Assembly: GCF_020382885.2 (NCBI RefSeq)
Contig: NC_058506.1
Coordinates: 10,704,318 to 10,768,317, forward strand
Reading direction: 5' to 3'
DNA from: Scatophagus argus
Taxonomy: Eukaryota; Chordata; Actinopteri; Scatophagidae
Length of the DNA: 64,000 nucleotides
In this document: piece after piece, positions 24,988 through 60,150 of the stretch
Numbering within the stretch: position 1 is the first letter of the stretch
Layout of the letters: each line of letters begins with the position of its first letter
The notes under the pieces: model-generated
Told to the model about the DNA's origin: nothing
Databases searched by the model: none
What the model saw: the letters and a program-made list of their open reading frames with translations, nothing else
Program-made: the position numbers and the translations under genes

Positions 24988-26949
24988 TGCTGGCAAATTA
25001 AATGAAGCATTCAAAGAGTCAAACAGCAAATGAAATCCCACAGGCAAAAACAGATTCTGGTTACATCTTTAATGTCTGGTATTTTTGGCTGAAAACCTGA
25101 TGTTCAAATATACGATCATACTTACTGATACCAAAACCTAATTTTTGTGTATCACAGTAAAGGTTTGACATGTTTGTGAGTTACAGTGTGGACCTGAATT
25201 CTCTAATCATTTAGCGTGTCAGTAGTCATGAAGATGCGTTTGCACAAAATAATCAGTAACTAATAAAACACTCTCTTACTAGGGTGCATGCAACAGTAAC
25301 AATATGAAACACAGGATTAACTATGAACTTGAAAAGTGCTTCAGATAAACCTGAAGATTTCACAATGAGAACAGCTAAGGCAGTTTGGCAGTCTTAGTGC
25401 ACAACAACAAGTATCACTGTCTGTATAGGGTTTGACTCATCTAGGACTGGTATAAAGAAATAAATTTAACAACTCCACGAAGTCAGTGTCTATTCATGAC
25501 AAGACCTGACAAGAAAAAGTCAGAATTCTGCCTCCTAGCTGTTGGAGAATGTTGTTCATGTCCATGTTACGCTAAGTATGGCTCCAGTGTGTCACTGAAC
25601 CATGATTTCAGACCTGCCCAAAATACTGAAAATTATGAAAAACTGTTGTAGCAGCCTAATACCATAATTAATGTACGACATGTTTAATGTGTATCAAAGC
25701 AAGTCACTGAATTTCCTTTACATGGACTTTAACAGTATTTCTAAACACGATTTAAATTGTTGATTCCACTTAAGGTGAGATTTTCAAACAAAAACGTTTT
25801 CTTTATGAGACAAAGTTAACTAAAATGTGCAGGATTCATAAAAAGTTCTAAAATACAGGCCAAAAAACATTTCTCTGAGAACAAAATGATTTAAATTTGT
25901 GCATGGTTTAGGAAGGTTTCGAAGGTATTGCATGCCATTTAAGCCTCAGCGACCTTGCAGATGTACAGTACTGTGCAGGACTGTGAATGGGGTTTTTGGT
26001 TGAAGCGGTCATCCTCTATGTGACAGTTAAAACTACTACAAAACACGGCCTCTTTTTTGCAACACACAACAGTCATTTCTCAACCTGAAACATATACCTG
26101 CAGCTAAAATGCTTGTTCCTAAATTGAAGAGGCTTAAAAGAGGAAGTAGTGCAGAGAGTGGGAAGCTGTACAGTAGGAATCAGCTCATTTTTATGGCAAG
26201 TACAACCTTTTTATACTAAGCACATTAATCAGAAAAATGTGGTCACATTTTGTTTCATTTGACTGTACTGCGCCTCCTACTGCTACAGTGTCAGAGGTCA
26301 ACTTGCCAGATTAACCACAGTATAGATGTTATAGTTCTGTCTAATCTGATTTGTCTATTGTTCAATAATAAGTAAAAATATCTTCTGTCATTGCACAGTA
26401 CGCAAAATCACAGATTTGTCCAAAGACTTCAGTATTATTTCAGTCACTGTTCCTACAGAGAAAAAGAAGAGCTCAAGATGCTCAAGTAACATTCAATCTA
26501 TTACTAACTATTAAATAAATACACCTAAAATTCCAGTGAGGACATGAAAACATTCATGAAAATAAATACAGGTAAACTACAAAACCTAAACGTGTATGTG
26601 TGAACATACATATGCCTTCATAACCCCAAAGGGAGACCCCGAACATCATGCCATTTCTATAAGAAAGTTTAAAGGCTCCAAGACATCATAAACACTGCCA
26701 CAGTGAGTTTGCACTTGATGCTGTGACCTCGACAGCCAGAGTTGGCAGCGAAAACATGCAACTCTTATTTTCTACCATCAAAGAGGAGAGAAGGCACATT
26801 GTTTCCAGTGGCATAATCTCCCACTGACTGCGCTGTACCTAAAAGAGATTTCTTTGCAAAAGTGGCCAGATTGAATAAATTAGACCATTGAATTAGATGT
26901 GTTAATTGTAAAGTCTGTAAAGAAACTGTTCTCTCTTCTCAAACAGTCT

Positions 26950-29900
26950 TCATTTGCCTCTCTGACGGCCGACCAGTCGATGCAGTTTCTCACAGCTGTC
27001 CAGTCTCATCGACTCTGCCTTCTGCTTTAATCGTTCATCTCGGTACAGTTGTCCGAGGTTTGCCAAGTCTGATTCTGAAAAGGAGAGCGAATAAAAAAAA
27101 AAGAAGATGTTTTACAACTACTTACAGTAGCTTTTTACACTTAAAGGAATAGTTACTCTTTTTTGGGTGAATAGGAAAAAAGTGAAGGATGAAAAGGTTT
27201 TGTTCTACTTCAAGTAGAACATGAAAAGACTGATAACACTCTCGAAGCTGTGCTGTAAATATGATGCCATTGCAGGACTAACAAAGGTTTATCTCATTGT
27301 ATCTTCCAGAAAGCAGCTTACCTTAACTTAGCATAACGACTGGAAACAAGTGGAAACAGGTAGTCTGGCACTGTCCAGTGGTTATAATGCCTTACAATGC
27401 ATTATAACGCGTTTGTTATCTTGACATGAAGTGTTTTACAGGGGTTTATGTGATGGCCTACTTCTTGGACTGGTTGCCAGGCAACCAGTGGATACTTACT
27501 TCTCCGTGCTACTGGCTGTAGCCACAAATTTAAATCGGTTTCAAAATATCAGATCTTGTATTCTGACATTCTTCTCCCCAACAAGCTGTACTACTCCTTT
27601 AACAGTGACCAGCTGAAGTTGAGGGTCTGCTTGTGTCACAGGAGGCAATGTAACAGATTTCATACACAGCAGGGTTTGCTCTTTAATGAAGCCAGTGATA
27701 CCTGCACTGCAACTAAAATGACCTAAGGCAAATGAACTGCTTGCTTACTTTGCTGTTTCTCTTTCCAGCAGCTGTTCTGCAGGTGTTCAATATAGTCACT
27801 CTCAATGGTTTTCTCTAGCTCATCCAGTGCAGCTCCGCGGTACTCCTTCTCAAAACTTTTATCCACATAGTATGGTACACCCATGTGCTGCGTTTCCCTG
27901 GACACCACCAGCCCCATGGCTCTGAAACCCAAACACATCATTAAAACATACTGTATAGAGAAACTGTGGTTTCAACCATAGTGACACCAAAAACTGATGG
28001 TATGACAGACTCACGGCTTATAGAAGAGACTGTACGGCGGGTTAGTGGCCATCATCTGAGTAAACACCGATATGAGGATGAGCACCAACACGGGCAGAAG
28101 CTGCAGGAACGCTGTGAAGGTGTTCTGTGGGAAGATAAAATCAGCACTGATTACAAAGCATATAAAACTATATGTAGGCTGCTCTGATACACTGTACTCA
28201 TGCCAGCACAGCTTTCTCTTAGAACCACACCATGATTAACCAAAGGAATAAAAGCACTTCAGTTATGACCAAAGTAAATATACGACATGAAATCAAACAT
28301 TAAAGGAATCAGTCACTGGAGAGCTGCGGCCATGTTAAAAACACACAAACAGTATGTTGTATGAATGTTTGTTAATGATTAGAATAATGCCATATTTTCA
28401 CAAAACTCTCACAGCAGAATACTGTGGTTGTTAAAAATGAATTAGTTTCTGTTTTCTGAGTCACTGACCTGACTCTGGTTTTCTTCCACCACCTCCTCGC
28501 GCCTCTCATAAGTACGTCGACGACGAGGTTGATAGAACTGAGAGTAGGAGGCTCCCTGGTTGGTGTATACATGGATATTTCCTGTAGAGATACACACACA
28601 CACTTCTATAGGGTCTACACTTATGCAATAAGACAAGTACATCATATGTCTAAACCACAGCTGACAGCAATAATAATAATAAACAGGGCCAGGTGAAAAA
28701 TTATTATATGGCTGGCTGGGCCTCGTGGTCAATGTGCAAAATGTGGTCAATTTGTTACAGGGTTCAGTGGTAGTGTCTAAGCAGTAAGCAAAGTAAAATG
28801 GATCGTTTGTTAACATAATATTTTTAAGATAATATTATTGCTTATTTCTGCTGGCGCATTAATTGTAATTGTGTGTTGGCACCTAAGCACTAGTTATTTC
28901 TGCATATATTAAATCAATTTGTGAATTACAACAAGTAAAACTCAATAATAGCAAAATATAACTTGTGTTGTTCTTCCGACGACATCACTTGGCACCTATT
29001 AATTTTGAAAGCACAACAGCCAATAGGGAAATACAACACTCATCCGGCTGGACCAATCGTGTACCTTCACCGCTCGGCTACTCAGTCAAGGAAAACCTCA
29101 TCTGTTGGTCCAGTGGCTGCAGCCCAGCCAATTATAGTCGTAATAAAAAAATGCAATATTTTAGAGCGAAATCAAAAATTAAAATGAATAAAATGTATTA
29201 GTCTTTCCATTAAATTATTATCTGGAAAAAAAACACCAGTTGTTTTGGGAATATTCAGATTTCTTCCTGCTTACTCAGCAAAACCGGGATATGAATTCAC
29301 TTGATGGTACAACTTAAATAGTTATCTCACAGTGACTTCTTAAGCATAACCCTTCACTGTGCACACAATCTGATCATATACAACCACTCACCTGTAGGAA
29401 ACCTTCCTCCAAAGAAAATGTTGAAGAGTTCCTCAGGGGAAATGTCAGCCTCAAAGTCTCTGTGGAAGCTTCGGTAGCGTCCAGAGCGACTGTGGCTGAA
29501 GTGTTGGGGTGCGTTTGAAGCTGCAGATTGATCTCCATACTGATCATACTGTTGCCTCTTCTCTGGATTGCTCAGCACTGCATATGCATTGCCTATTGCT
29601 GTTTAGAGAGGAGGAAAACGTTTAAGTTCAATGCAAAATACAATCTGCTGAAAATAAAAACGTTATGGATGATAATACATTTTGCAGCATTTAAGCAGAC
29701 TGATATTCAGTCATATTTATTCGAGCAGGTACAGGTATTACTTTGAGGAAGTAAACAGGAAGTATAATGCTGCCATGGATTACGTTAACTTCAGCCTTAC
29801 AACCTTGCAACCTGACACCATGGAACATATCCTGAATTAGCTATGAGTAGGTCCTGTGTACAAACAGCTATCACTGGATTACTCTGATACCAAAGAAAAC

Positions 29901-31781
29901 TTTCTCAAGCAAGTTCTGCTAAGTATTTCCGAAGGCCATCATCATCGACAGGCACATTGAAACTAAAAATATGCGTCGTGTCTGTGTGCTCACATCTGAT
30001 CGTGACCTCCAACTCTGCAGAGAGGTGGTAACCGAGAAAATTAATATCTGTTGTGGACGCTCATCATTATGCATGAATAGTGCTCTGCAATTAAAATCAG
30101 GTGAAATCATCCTACTAAAAAGGATTTTCTTTTTTTTTTCCTTTCTTAAAGATACAGTAACAATAGAAAAAGAGATGTCACCACTGTAGTGCACAGCTGC
30201 ACTGCTGAGACTTATACCTTTGAAAGCATCTGTTGCTCCTGGAGCAAAGTTCTTGTCAGGGTGAAACTTGAGGGCCAACTTCCTGTACGCCTTCTTCAAA
30301 TCTTCATCGCTGGCATTTTTGGGAACACCAAGGATTTCATAAAAGTCCTTGCAATTTTTTATCCTGAAATAACCAAGTATAATAGATGTCAAAATACAAG
30401 TTGAACTCCCTGTCAGACTCATAGGAAGTTACTGCGTATGCACATTTACAGAGCACTCCATACAATAATCAGTGTTACGTTTGATTTCAACCAGTGTATG
30501 ACCAATAGCCAGGTTACTCAGGGCATGTAACACAACCAGAGTTATATGGTGAGGAACAACAGCAGCGGTCAAGCTGTTGAAAAACAATGTGCACCTGAGA
30601 ACACCCTGTCGTTGCTCTTCAGTGTAACTCTTCTTCTCAGTACCACTTTCGTTACTTGTTTCACTCTTTCCAATATCCTCATCTCTCCAGCCTGTCGGCG
30701 GGGGAACGTGGTTTGCCTCTGGAGCAGCAGTACCTCCGTTCCTTACTATGGCATCTATCAGCACTATAAAAAAATAAAAAACACAGTGTCTGAAGTTAAC
30801 CGAGAGTTCAGACAAAATCCCAACGGAAATTTATGGTTACTAAAATCTATTTGGTAGGTCTTAAACATACAGACTGGTGACAAAAGAAAAACACTAAAGG
30901 GAAAAACCAACATCTGGCATCTTAGGGCCTCCCAAACAACTTCAATCCTCCCTTACATATGGTAACTACATTTCTGAAACTGAGTGGGAGGGATGATAAC
31001 CTTTCATCCAAAACACACTGCTCCAAAAGGTGTTGTGGTCAAGAACCTGATTCACATCATCTTCCTACTCAAACCATTCAGGGACTCCTTGTACCCTACA
31101 ATATGTATTCGTCCATGTTCAGTCATTTATTCAGTTTTTTCCTTTCACCTATATATGACTAAAGTGATATTGACTGCGCACTGTACCTCAACAGTTTTTC
31201 CCTCCTAGCAAAACGTGTGTAATTCAATACAAAGTGGTTTAAAAATGGACCCTGTGGCATTTAACTGCCTCATGAACGTTGTGCTCAAAGAGCTAAATGT
31301 AATCCATGATAGCTGGATTATTCTGGATTTGATGCCACTGATGGAAAATCAGTTAACCAAAGTAAAGCAACTGCACACAGTCAGATTTTAACACCTCACT
31401 GCCTCACCGTCTGTAGTGCTTTCTGCAAGGGGGGAGGGAACCCTCAACGGCAATAAATTTCTGCATGCACACTTCCAGTGTTAAAGCTAGATAGCTAGCT
31501 CGCTAATTTTTGTCCCCGTCTAAAAATACTAATTCTGTGCACCTTTCCTGAAATCTAAAAATTTTCTACGGTTGAAAGATTGGGCCAAGTTAGCGACCCG
31601 AATAACGTTAGCTAATCAGACTGTCACTGAAGAATGTGCGTCAGCTAATTTTACCTCTGGCCCGGGTGCTGGGGTAAATATTCTGGGCTTCATACAGCAG
31701 CTGTAGCGCCCGATCTTTCCGTCCGGACCGCAAACACAGCTTCGCCTTCTCTATCAGCCTGTCTGCTTCTTCTTTGTCCAT
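26950..31781 (-). CDS. dnajc18: dnajc18, ER membrane J-protein
   Basis: Eight exons in transcript order: 31655-31781, 30595-30763, 30218-30363, 29392-29598, 28469-28581, 28015-28124, 27749-27921, 26950-27074; 1170 nt, 389 residues, all phases consistent. A type III DnaJ co-chaperone that stimulates Hsp70 ATPase with the J domain facing the cytosol. J domain about residues 103-168 with HPD at 133-135 (LKFHPDKN) and FYEILGV. Then [17 protein letters not shown], one hydrophobic TM segment at about 260-278 ([18 protein letters not shown]), and the C-terminal DUF1977 region with NSCWKEKQQ. The end [13 protein letters not shown] is specific to DNAJC18 rather than DNAJB12/B14. The first exon ([20 protein letters not shown]) resembles the DNAJB12/B14 N-terminus. 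The neighbouring calcineurin gene is in the same orientation. Confidence 0.94.
27141..27602. mobile_element. TTAA-flanked miniature inverted-repeat element
   Basis: Begins TTAAAGGAATAGT and ends ACTCCTTTAA, giving short inverted termini with a TTAA edge. The interior has words typical of an abundant teleost MITE as I recall it: CTTAGCATAACGACTGGAAAC, AACGCGTTTGTTATCTTGAC and GGGGTTTATGTGATGGCCTAC. It lies in the last dnajc18 intron and has no coding capacity. A piggyBac-type origin is suggested by TTAA but unproven. Confidence 0.7.
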
Positions 31782-32100
31782 TTCACTGTTACGGGGTTAT
31801 TTTTGTTGATCCAGTCGCTGTCTGTAGAGGTCTGTCCCCGTTCAATGTGCGTCAATATCATATGGCAGAGCGACCCGCTACTACAGCTAACGTTAGATAT
31901 CCGATTAGCTTTGGTTTCAGACAGCTGCGTTAACGCTAGCTAGCAAGGTGCGAGCCTGGAGCCACTCAAAGTCTTTGGCAGAAAACGATTTGCAGACGAT
32001 GGCGGTTGTTGTCAGGCTGCAGACAGGTTTGCAGAGAGGCCATTTTTTAAACACCTGAAGTCCGTAATATGAAGACTTCCTACTGTCTGTTTTTAAGCGA
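31782..32100 (-). promoter_or_regulatory. dnajc18 promoter region
   Basis: Upstream of the dnajc18 ATG. Contains AACGTTAG and GCTAGC words (about 31888-31895 and 31934-31943) and an ATGGCGG YY1-like core at 31999-32005. No TATA box is obvious. Confidence 0.4.
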
Positions 32101-35100
32101 TGTTTAAAGGGCCACACTTGCTGACACTAGACCGCCTAAGCTGTGATGGACAAGAGCTGGGGGGCAAGGCAGAAGCGACGTCATATCCGGTGAAGAGAGC
32201 ACTGAAATCTGTAGAAAACCGTCGTCCATAATAAATCAGAATGTTAATTACTTGTTTGTCTGTTTGTTGGAAAGTTATACATGTTTTGTCGTACCATTTT
32301 ATTTTCCCGTCTCTTACCCAACAGTTCTTCAAAAAATCAACAAGTTGAGTAACATCAGCAGGTGTACAGTGATGCTGCTGCTGCATTCAAGTTCTTTCAC
32401 TAAAAGGCGGACGTCCGAAATTGACTGTGATGCATTCAAGTGAAGGAGAGTAACGTATAAAATGCCCATTTTTGGTGACTGATTTTTATTTAACCATCAG
32501 CTGGCACAGTTCTGCCCTTGACTGCAGTGGCAGAAAGAGAAGACGGTGAGGATGTAATGGATATTTTTAATGTTGCCCTGTTTATCTTAAAATATAATGT
32601 CAATTGATCGAATGAAAAACAAAAACTACCGATAAGACTGCATATTTAGCTAATATGGATTTTGGTGAGATTACATAAAACAATGTGGTGTCTGCAGTTC
32701 AGTATGGTTAATGTTTTTTGGAGTCATGATTAGAGAAGGGTCTTAGGTTCGAGGGTATATGCCAAATGGGAATAGAGTCTTTTCCCCCCTCTTTCTGTTT
32801 CAACATAGAACTGAGGTTAGTTGATGATTGACAGACTTTTTATCCCTTATCCATGTAAACCTATATAAGCAAATGGTTAGAGATGATTCGGCAGTGTGAT
32901 TCTATTGGCTTGGATCCGCTCACATGCATATAATTGATGCTGGGTTGTTTTGTAATAAATCCTTGTATACAAGCAAGACGGTGTCAGTGGAGATCTCATT
33001 CAACATCTTCACATCATCGCTATCCAATATACAACAATGGCAAACTGTCTTCATCTGTATAACAATTGTTCATTGAAATGGTTAGACACAGTTTGAAAGG
33101 ACACTAAGAGAAAGTCAGGAAGATACAACATACTGTGGTGTGACAATTCTGATCCAAAAGTCAACATTAAGTGTAAATATTCTTGGTTGGCTATACTGTA
33201 CACGAGTACGACACTCACTATTTTAAGTTCTTTAAGAAGGGTTGTATCGAGATGTAGGTCAGGGTGAAAGTAGCAATCATTTTTCTATCAGTAAGTTAGA
33301 AAATATGGCACACATTTTTTGTTCATGCATATTTTATTCAAGAGTAAAAAAATGTGATTTGTCCCATAGGGCATGCTTACAATGTGTGCATCATTTAGGA
33401 AGTCAAATGCGAAAACATATTTCCATAGATAATAAAAAATGTTGCAAGATAAAATCCATTATATTTGTTTGTTGAAATATGCATGTAGACCATACGAGAA
33501 CCATAAACAAAGGAAGGAAAATAACCATAAGCTAAATTGTAACAATAATATCAGTATATAACCAGACTACAATGTTTCCTGTTAAACGTAAGTGCAACAC
33601 ATGATTTTCTTTGTGTCCATTTCATTTACATCGGAAAACCATGCTATCATGCTTTGGCAGCCTGAAAGTTGCTTTTCACTGAGATTATATTCATTCACAC
33701 TACTAAACATTTTCTGTACATCAGTACAACAGAAAAAAGTAAGTACAAGGCTTCACACCTTAGAAGGGCATCTCCGCATACAATGAATCAATATAAAATT
33801 AAAAGCAGTGGTAATAAATAACAGATTGAAAAAAAAATCGACAAAAACAATCAAAGGAAGCCTATTTATAAAATTTATAAAACAAGACAAATAAAACTAC
33901 AAAGAGAATTCAAAAATAGAATAATTCAAGTTTACTATCTGAAACACAACTATCACAATTATAATCTCACATAACAATTAGGAACTTAATTGCATGCATT
34001 GATGCGTTCCGTACCATAGATGCTGTGTTAAAAATCACTTTGTCCATCCTTATTTGACTTACCTTTATCACTAAATAGAAAGATGAACTATAAAGTAGAA
34101 AAAATATTAATGTATGAAAGGAAATTCTAGAAATTTATGTGACAGTGTGTTTCGCCCCAGGTTGGAGTTTCACTGATGCTGACTTTGTCAAATTATTTAT
34201 TTTGAAAGAAGAATGTTTCCTGTTTTAATTTTGGTTCTCTTCTTCTTCTTTTGTATCAGTCAGGAAGACCCCTTCAGGGCAACATGGCATTTTAGGATAC
34301 AAATGGACTTTTCATCAGTATTTCAGTATTTTGAGACAGTATTGGGACATGGGAATTGGTGTTTTATTTGGATCACAGTGTGGGTGCATTTCAGATTAGA
34401 TTAGAAAATTTGACTGAATGACAAGAAATGACATATGATAAACACACTTAGATTCATTATGGATTGATTCATAAACCAAATGCTCAGTTGTCAGGAGGGA
34501 AGTATTTCTGACAACCTTAAGTGGAAAAAGAAACATTAATTAATTAAATTCTGGTCAGGATACATTATTGAAATCCCCTATAGTAACGGCACTAAGCCCA
34601 CTTATTCCACATGACACAACTGTGTTTGGTTTTTGAATAAACAAAAGATATTTTGTATGCATTCACAAATTTGTAGAATTTCCTTGTCACTCTGATATAG
34701 TACTTTGTGTAGTTCTTAGGCATGAAATCTCATTGAATTTGCAGCACAGCAAAAAGTGCAAAAACTCAAAGGGCGCTAATGTATACTTGAGTGACTACAC
34801 ATATTCTTTTATTTTCTCTTAAGCAACAAGCAGGTGAGAAATAATCAGGTGGTGTGTGACAGCAGGGTATGTCCAAAGTTCGAAATCACTTCCTCTCCTC
34901 TGTGGTCCAGAAACTGGTGTTAATGCCACTCTGATGCCAGTCACAGCAATGCAGAAGAGATGAGAAAACCACAATCCAAAGCCTCCTTCCGCAGAGGATG
35001 CTAAAGTTTATACTTTCCAGAAAGTGAATTGCACGACGTGTGTGAGGTATAACTTGATCAAATGCCATGCTTTTCTGATATGAACTACTTAAACATTTAA

Positions 35101-36123
35101 TGGAGGGGAAAAGACTAACTTTAAGGACGGTCTGGATAAAAATATATCCTCTCAAGATTCACCAAGGTACATTGAGGAAGTTGCTTCTTCATATGCGGGT
35201 GTTTTGCATTTGCTTTTGGGGACATTTTCAGATATTAAATCTTGCTGTTTAATCTGCAATGCTGATATGCCCACAGTACAGTAAGCGGTGGAACCAAAAT
35301 GCTCCTTTCACCCCCTCCCACGTCTTCTTTCCTCACCTCTTCCAAGTTATTTCTTGCTAGGAGATGACTGACAATGAGGGAGGTGAGGAAAGGAGCAGTC
35401 CTGGAGCATAGTAAGACATACCAAAGGTGGAGTTTGATCTGCAGTGGGCTTTGGTAGTTAGGCCAGAGCTGTGAGCAGCCTGCCCTCATTCCCTCGCAGC
35501 ACGACAGCATCTTACTACAAGGTAAATCAATAAATTTAAGTCCACTGGTAAGATTGCACTGCAAGTTTTAAGAGGTACGCATTTTGCTTTCTTTCTTTTT
35601 GCTTTATCTTTCACAAAGTGGTGTGTCTTGTTAATACTAGCAACACATGTAGACTAACATGTAAGATTAGTATCCTCATGAAGTGAATTTGAGTGATTTG
35701 TAATAAACAGTAAAATGATTTGTGTGGCATGGATACTGCAATTATGCTTTCTGTTAGGCCCTGTAATGAAGGAGCAGACGTTTGTCAGCACTCAGAACAA
35801 CACACCCGCCAACAATTCAGTCTCTAATTGAACTGAGGAAGGGAACAACAGGCAGAAACAAATTCAGACGGTCAAGCTGCAGCCCACTGGCCTCTTTTTA
35901 TCCCTGCCCTGTGCTGTAAACCCCAGCTCCCCCTCCCACAACGGTGCAATGACATACTGTCATGAAAAAATTACCTTTTTCCGGCTGTTTTAGATTTGCT
36001 GCAGATTTCATGTTCTGTCTGTGGGCCTGGTTTATTTCTATGTTCTGACGCCTGAATTCCCGATTTGGCAATGTCCTGCTGCACAGCGCAACAGCGGCAC
36101 GATACTGAGGGCCAGACAGCACA
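32101..36123. other. Spacer and calcineurin 3' UTR, no other gene seen
   Basis: AT-rich sequence between dnajc18 and the calcineurin stop codon. Minus-strand AATAAA candidates occur at 34363-34368, 34196-34201 and 33333-33338, so the calcineurin 3' UTR may be 1.8 to 2.8 kb. The minus-strand frame at 35235-35564 shows no family resemblance and probably lies in that UTR. Confidence 0.45.
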
Positions 36124-58017
<21,894 letters not shown>

Positions 58018-58279
58018 GGGCAGTTGCTGTCTTCGTGGCTGCAAGCGCTTTCTTCTCCCTCTTTAAGAATGTACTCTTCAGTGTTTGTTGGTGAAATGAG
58101 ACTGATGCTGTGGCATCACTTAGACAATGCGCCCCCTCCGTGCGTCGGTGCTGCGCCGGGTAGGACTGCTGCTCCCCAGGCAGGCAGACAGGCAGGCAGG
58201 GATGGATGCTGGATGCTGTAGGAGCTGCTGCTGCTGCTGTGCTAAGCTGTTAATGTGGGGGAGGATGCACGGAGGGAGG

Positions 58280-58315
<36 letters not shown>

Positions 58316-58510
58316 CTATCCCGACATGGCGGTGAAGGGAACTCCCACGCAAATGTTTCACGGGACTGCCTGATGCTGCCATCAGATGGAGGAGGCTGAG
58401 ACGGGGTTGTCCCCACGCACGCACGGTGCGCCATGATTCGGTATTCCCGAAATTTTGGTACGTCTGAAGATGAGAGCGCATGGGCCTTGGTTCAAGTATG
58501 TGTGACAATC
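58018..58510 (-). promoter_or_regulatory. Calcineurin 5' UTR and promoter region
   Basis: GC- and CpG-richer than the surroundings, directly upstream of the calcineurin start. Contains a (GA)14 tract at 58284-58311, a (GGA)-rich stretch before it, and a YY1-like ATGGCGG core at 58326-58332. No TATA box seen. The TSS is not determinable. Confidence 0.45.
58284..58311. repeat. (GA)n tract in calcineurin promoter
   Basis: About fourteen GA units, a candidate GAGA-type or H-DNA-prone tract roughly 270 bp upstream of the start codon. Confidence 0.75.
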
Positions 58511-58839
58511 ATGTAGGCAGGTTAGTCTTGGTAACATAACACGCAGTTTGACTGTTTCAGTGAGAGCAGAGAAATGTCACTTAGTGGCGGCAGACTGTTT
58601 GTGCATTGAACTATGAGGCTCAAAACGGTCAATCAAACACACGTTTTTTAGGAAAAAATATATACTTTTTGCAAACCATGGATGTGATGAAACAGGAAAT
58701 ATCTTATTATATAAAAAATAAGGAAATATCCTTACCGAGAAGGAAAGGTCAGGTATATTTTCTCATTATAACACAAAAACGCACAGTAGGTTATAAGGTT
58801 TCTGCCGCTAGGGGTCTCCCAATAAAAACAAAACAAAAA

Positions 58840-59010
58840 GCGTAAGTAGCGCGGGATCATGGGAGTTGTTGTCCGAATTGTTAAGCAACCATTGCCAATG
58901 GCATCTGGTGTGACTAAGGCAGAAATGCGTACGGACAAAGTAATGTTTTCAAGTTTTATTCGTGTTACGTTTAGTCACGTTTACATTTCTTCTCCCGGAA
59001 GTTACTGCGA
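58840..59010. promoter_or_regulatory. Promoter-like CpG patch upstream of calcineurin
   Basis: A short CpG-containing patch with GCGCGGGATCATGGGAGTTG, resembling the ZNF143/SBS promoter word in reverse. It also has a 13-bp palindrome with CCAAT boxes on both strands (58889-58901) and an ETS-like CCCGGAAGT near 58995. No coding exon with a matching start was found beside it. Confidence 0.3.
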
Positions 59011-59775
59011 TTTAATTAGGCTCTTCTGGGTTTGAACACTGCTGGAAACATTTAAGTACACACTTTAAGAAAAATATTTACTAAAAGTCTGTTTGTGTTT
59101 TAATGCAGAAATGCTGCATATCTTATCTTTATTCCATGTTAAGATGGTTAAACCTCGTCTGCTGAAAAACTGAAAACTTAAATTTCTATATTTTTAAAAT
59201 GATCTGTTAATTAATTCTGTGGACTGAATTGTGTATCAGTGACCTCCACTGGATCCATAGGAATAAAATAAAAATATATCAATTCACAAATATTTATATC
59301 CATCAATAACCCCATTGTGGAAGTTTATAAAAAGGTACCTTTAATCCCAGAGTGCAGACTGCAAGGCAAACGCCTGACTGCTCCCATGCCACTCTTCACT
59401 CAGACAACCATACCTCTGTACCTTGTTTACGCTCAGCCAGTGATCCAACATCACACATTTAATCTGCTTTCTAATACTGTCACCATATCAAGTATTGGTA
59501 GGCTATATAAATTGGTATAAAATGTGGATGGTCCAAACTATATAAGTGACAGTTTAAAATGAACAGGAATTTAAAGATTTTGAAAAACAACCCTAAACCT
59601 GAAAAATCATTAATAGTAGACCATGTACATTGCATGTTCACATCTTCAGGGACAATTTTCTGACTCAGAGAGTCCACAGCTTGTAGTAATGTAATGTATT
59701 TGTAAATAGCCACACAGTCAGATATAAAGAAAAGTTCATTTGACAGCTGTATCTGTTCATTTAAACTAGATTTGT

Positions 59776-59781
59776 TTTATT
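59776..59781 (-). terminator. Polyadenylation signal candidate for the unidentified gene
   Basis: Minus-strand AATAAA about 370 bp after the TGA at 60151-60153. It supports, but does not prove, a transcript end here. Confidence 0.3.
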
Positions 59782-60150
59782 TTCATTTTCAATAGCAATA
59801 GAACTGCATACAGAGATGTGATTTGTTACAGTGAAGGTAAAATATTATACAAATGTCATAATGACAAAGTTTTGTAATTTTAAGTCAGTCTGTGACACTA
59901 AACTAATCTACTAGTATGGCTAAAGTAAATATTTTAAGCCAGACTGTCAGTGAGTGGAATCAGATGTAAAAATGTAAATTTTAAAATGGCATCAAGTCAG
60001 CTTTTGTGGCTCATAATTGTTTCATATTTAAGGAACTGTTTCATTCCTTATTTCCTGTTATTAATATTTGAATTATGTAACTGCACTAATTACCACCTGA
60101 CTGAATCAGAGCCTTTATCATCATTACATCAATCTCGACTATCAGCGCAG

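Larger units (their letters stand above)
23578..26949. other. brd8 and dnajc18 3' UTRs, no other gene
   Basis: The 3.4 kb between convergent stop codons. Plus-strand AATAAA at 24289-24294 and 24628-24633 fit brd8 3' ends. A minus-strand AATAAA at 24982-24987 would give dnajc18 a 3' UTR of about 2 kb. No exon, RNA gene or clear transposon was recognised. Confidence 0.5.

Noticed and set aside
32740-32760. GGTTCGAGG resembling a tRNA T-loop
   Set aside because: No matching acceptor stem, A-box or anticodon arm around it.
35235-35564. 109-codon minus-strand open frame downstream of calcineurin
   Set aside because: Most likely within the 3' UTR; no family resemblance.
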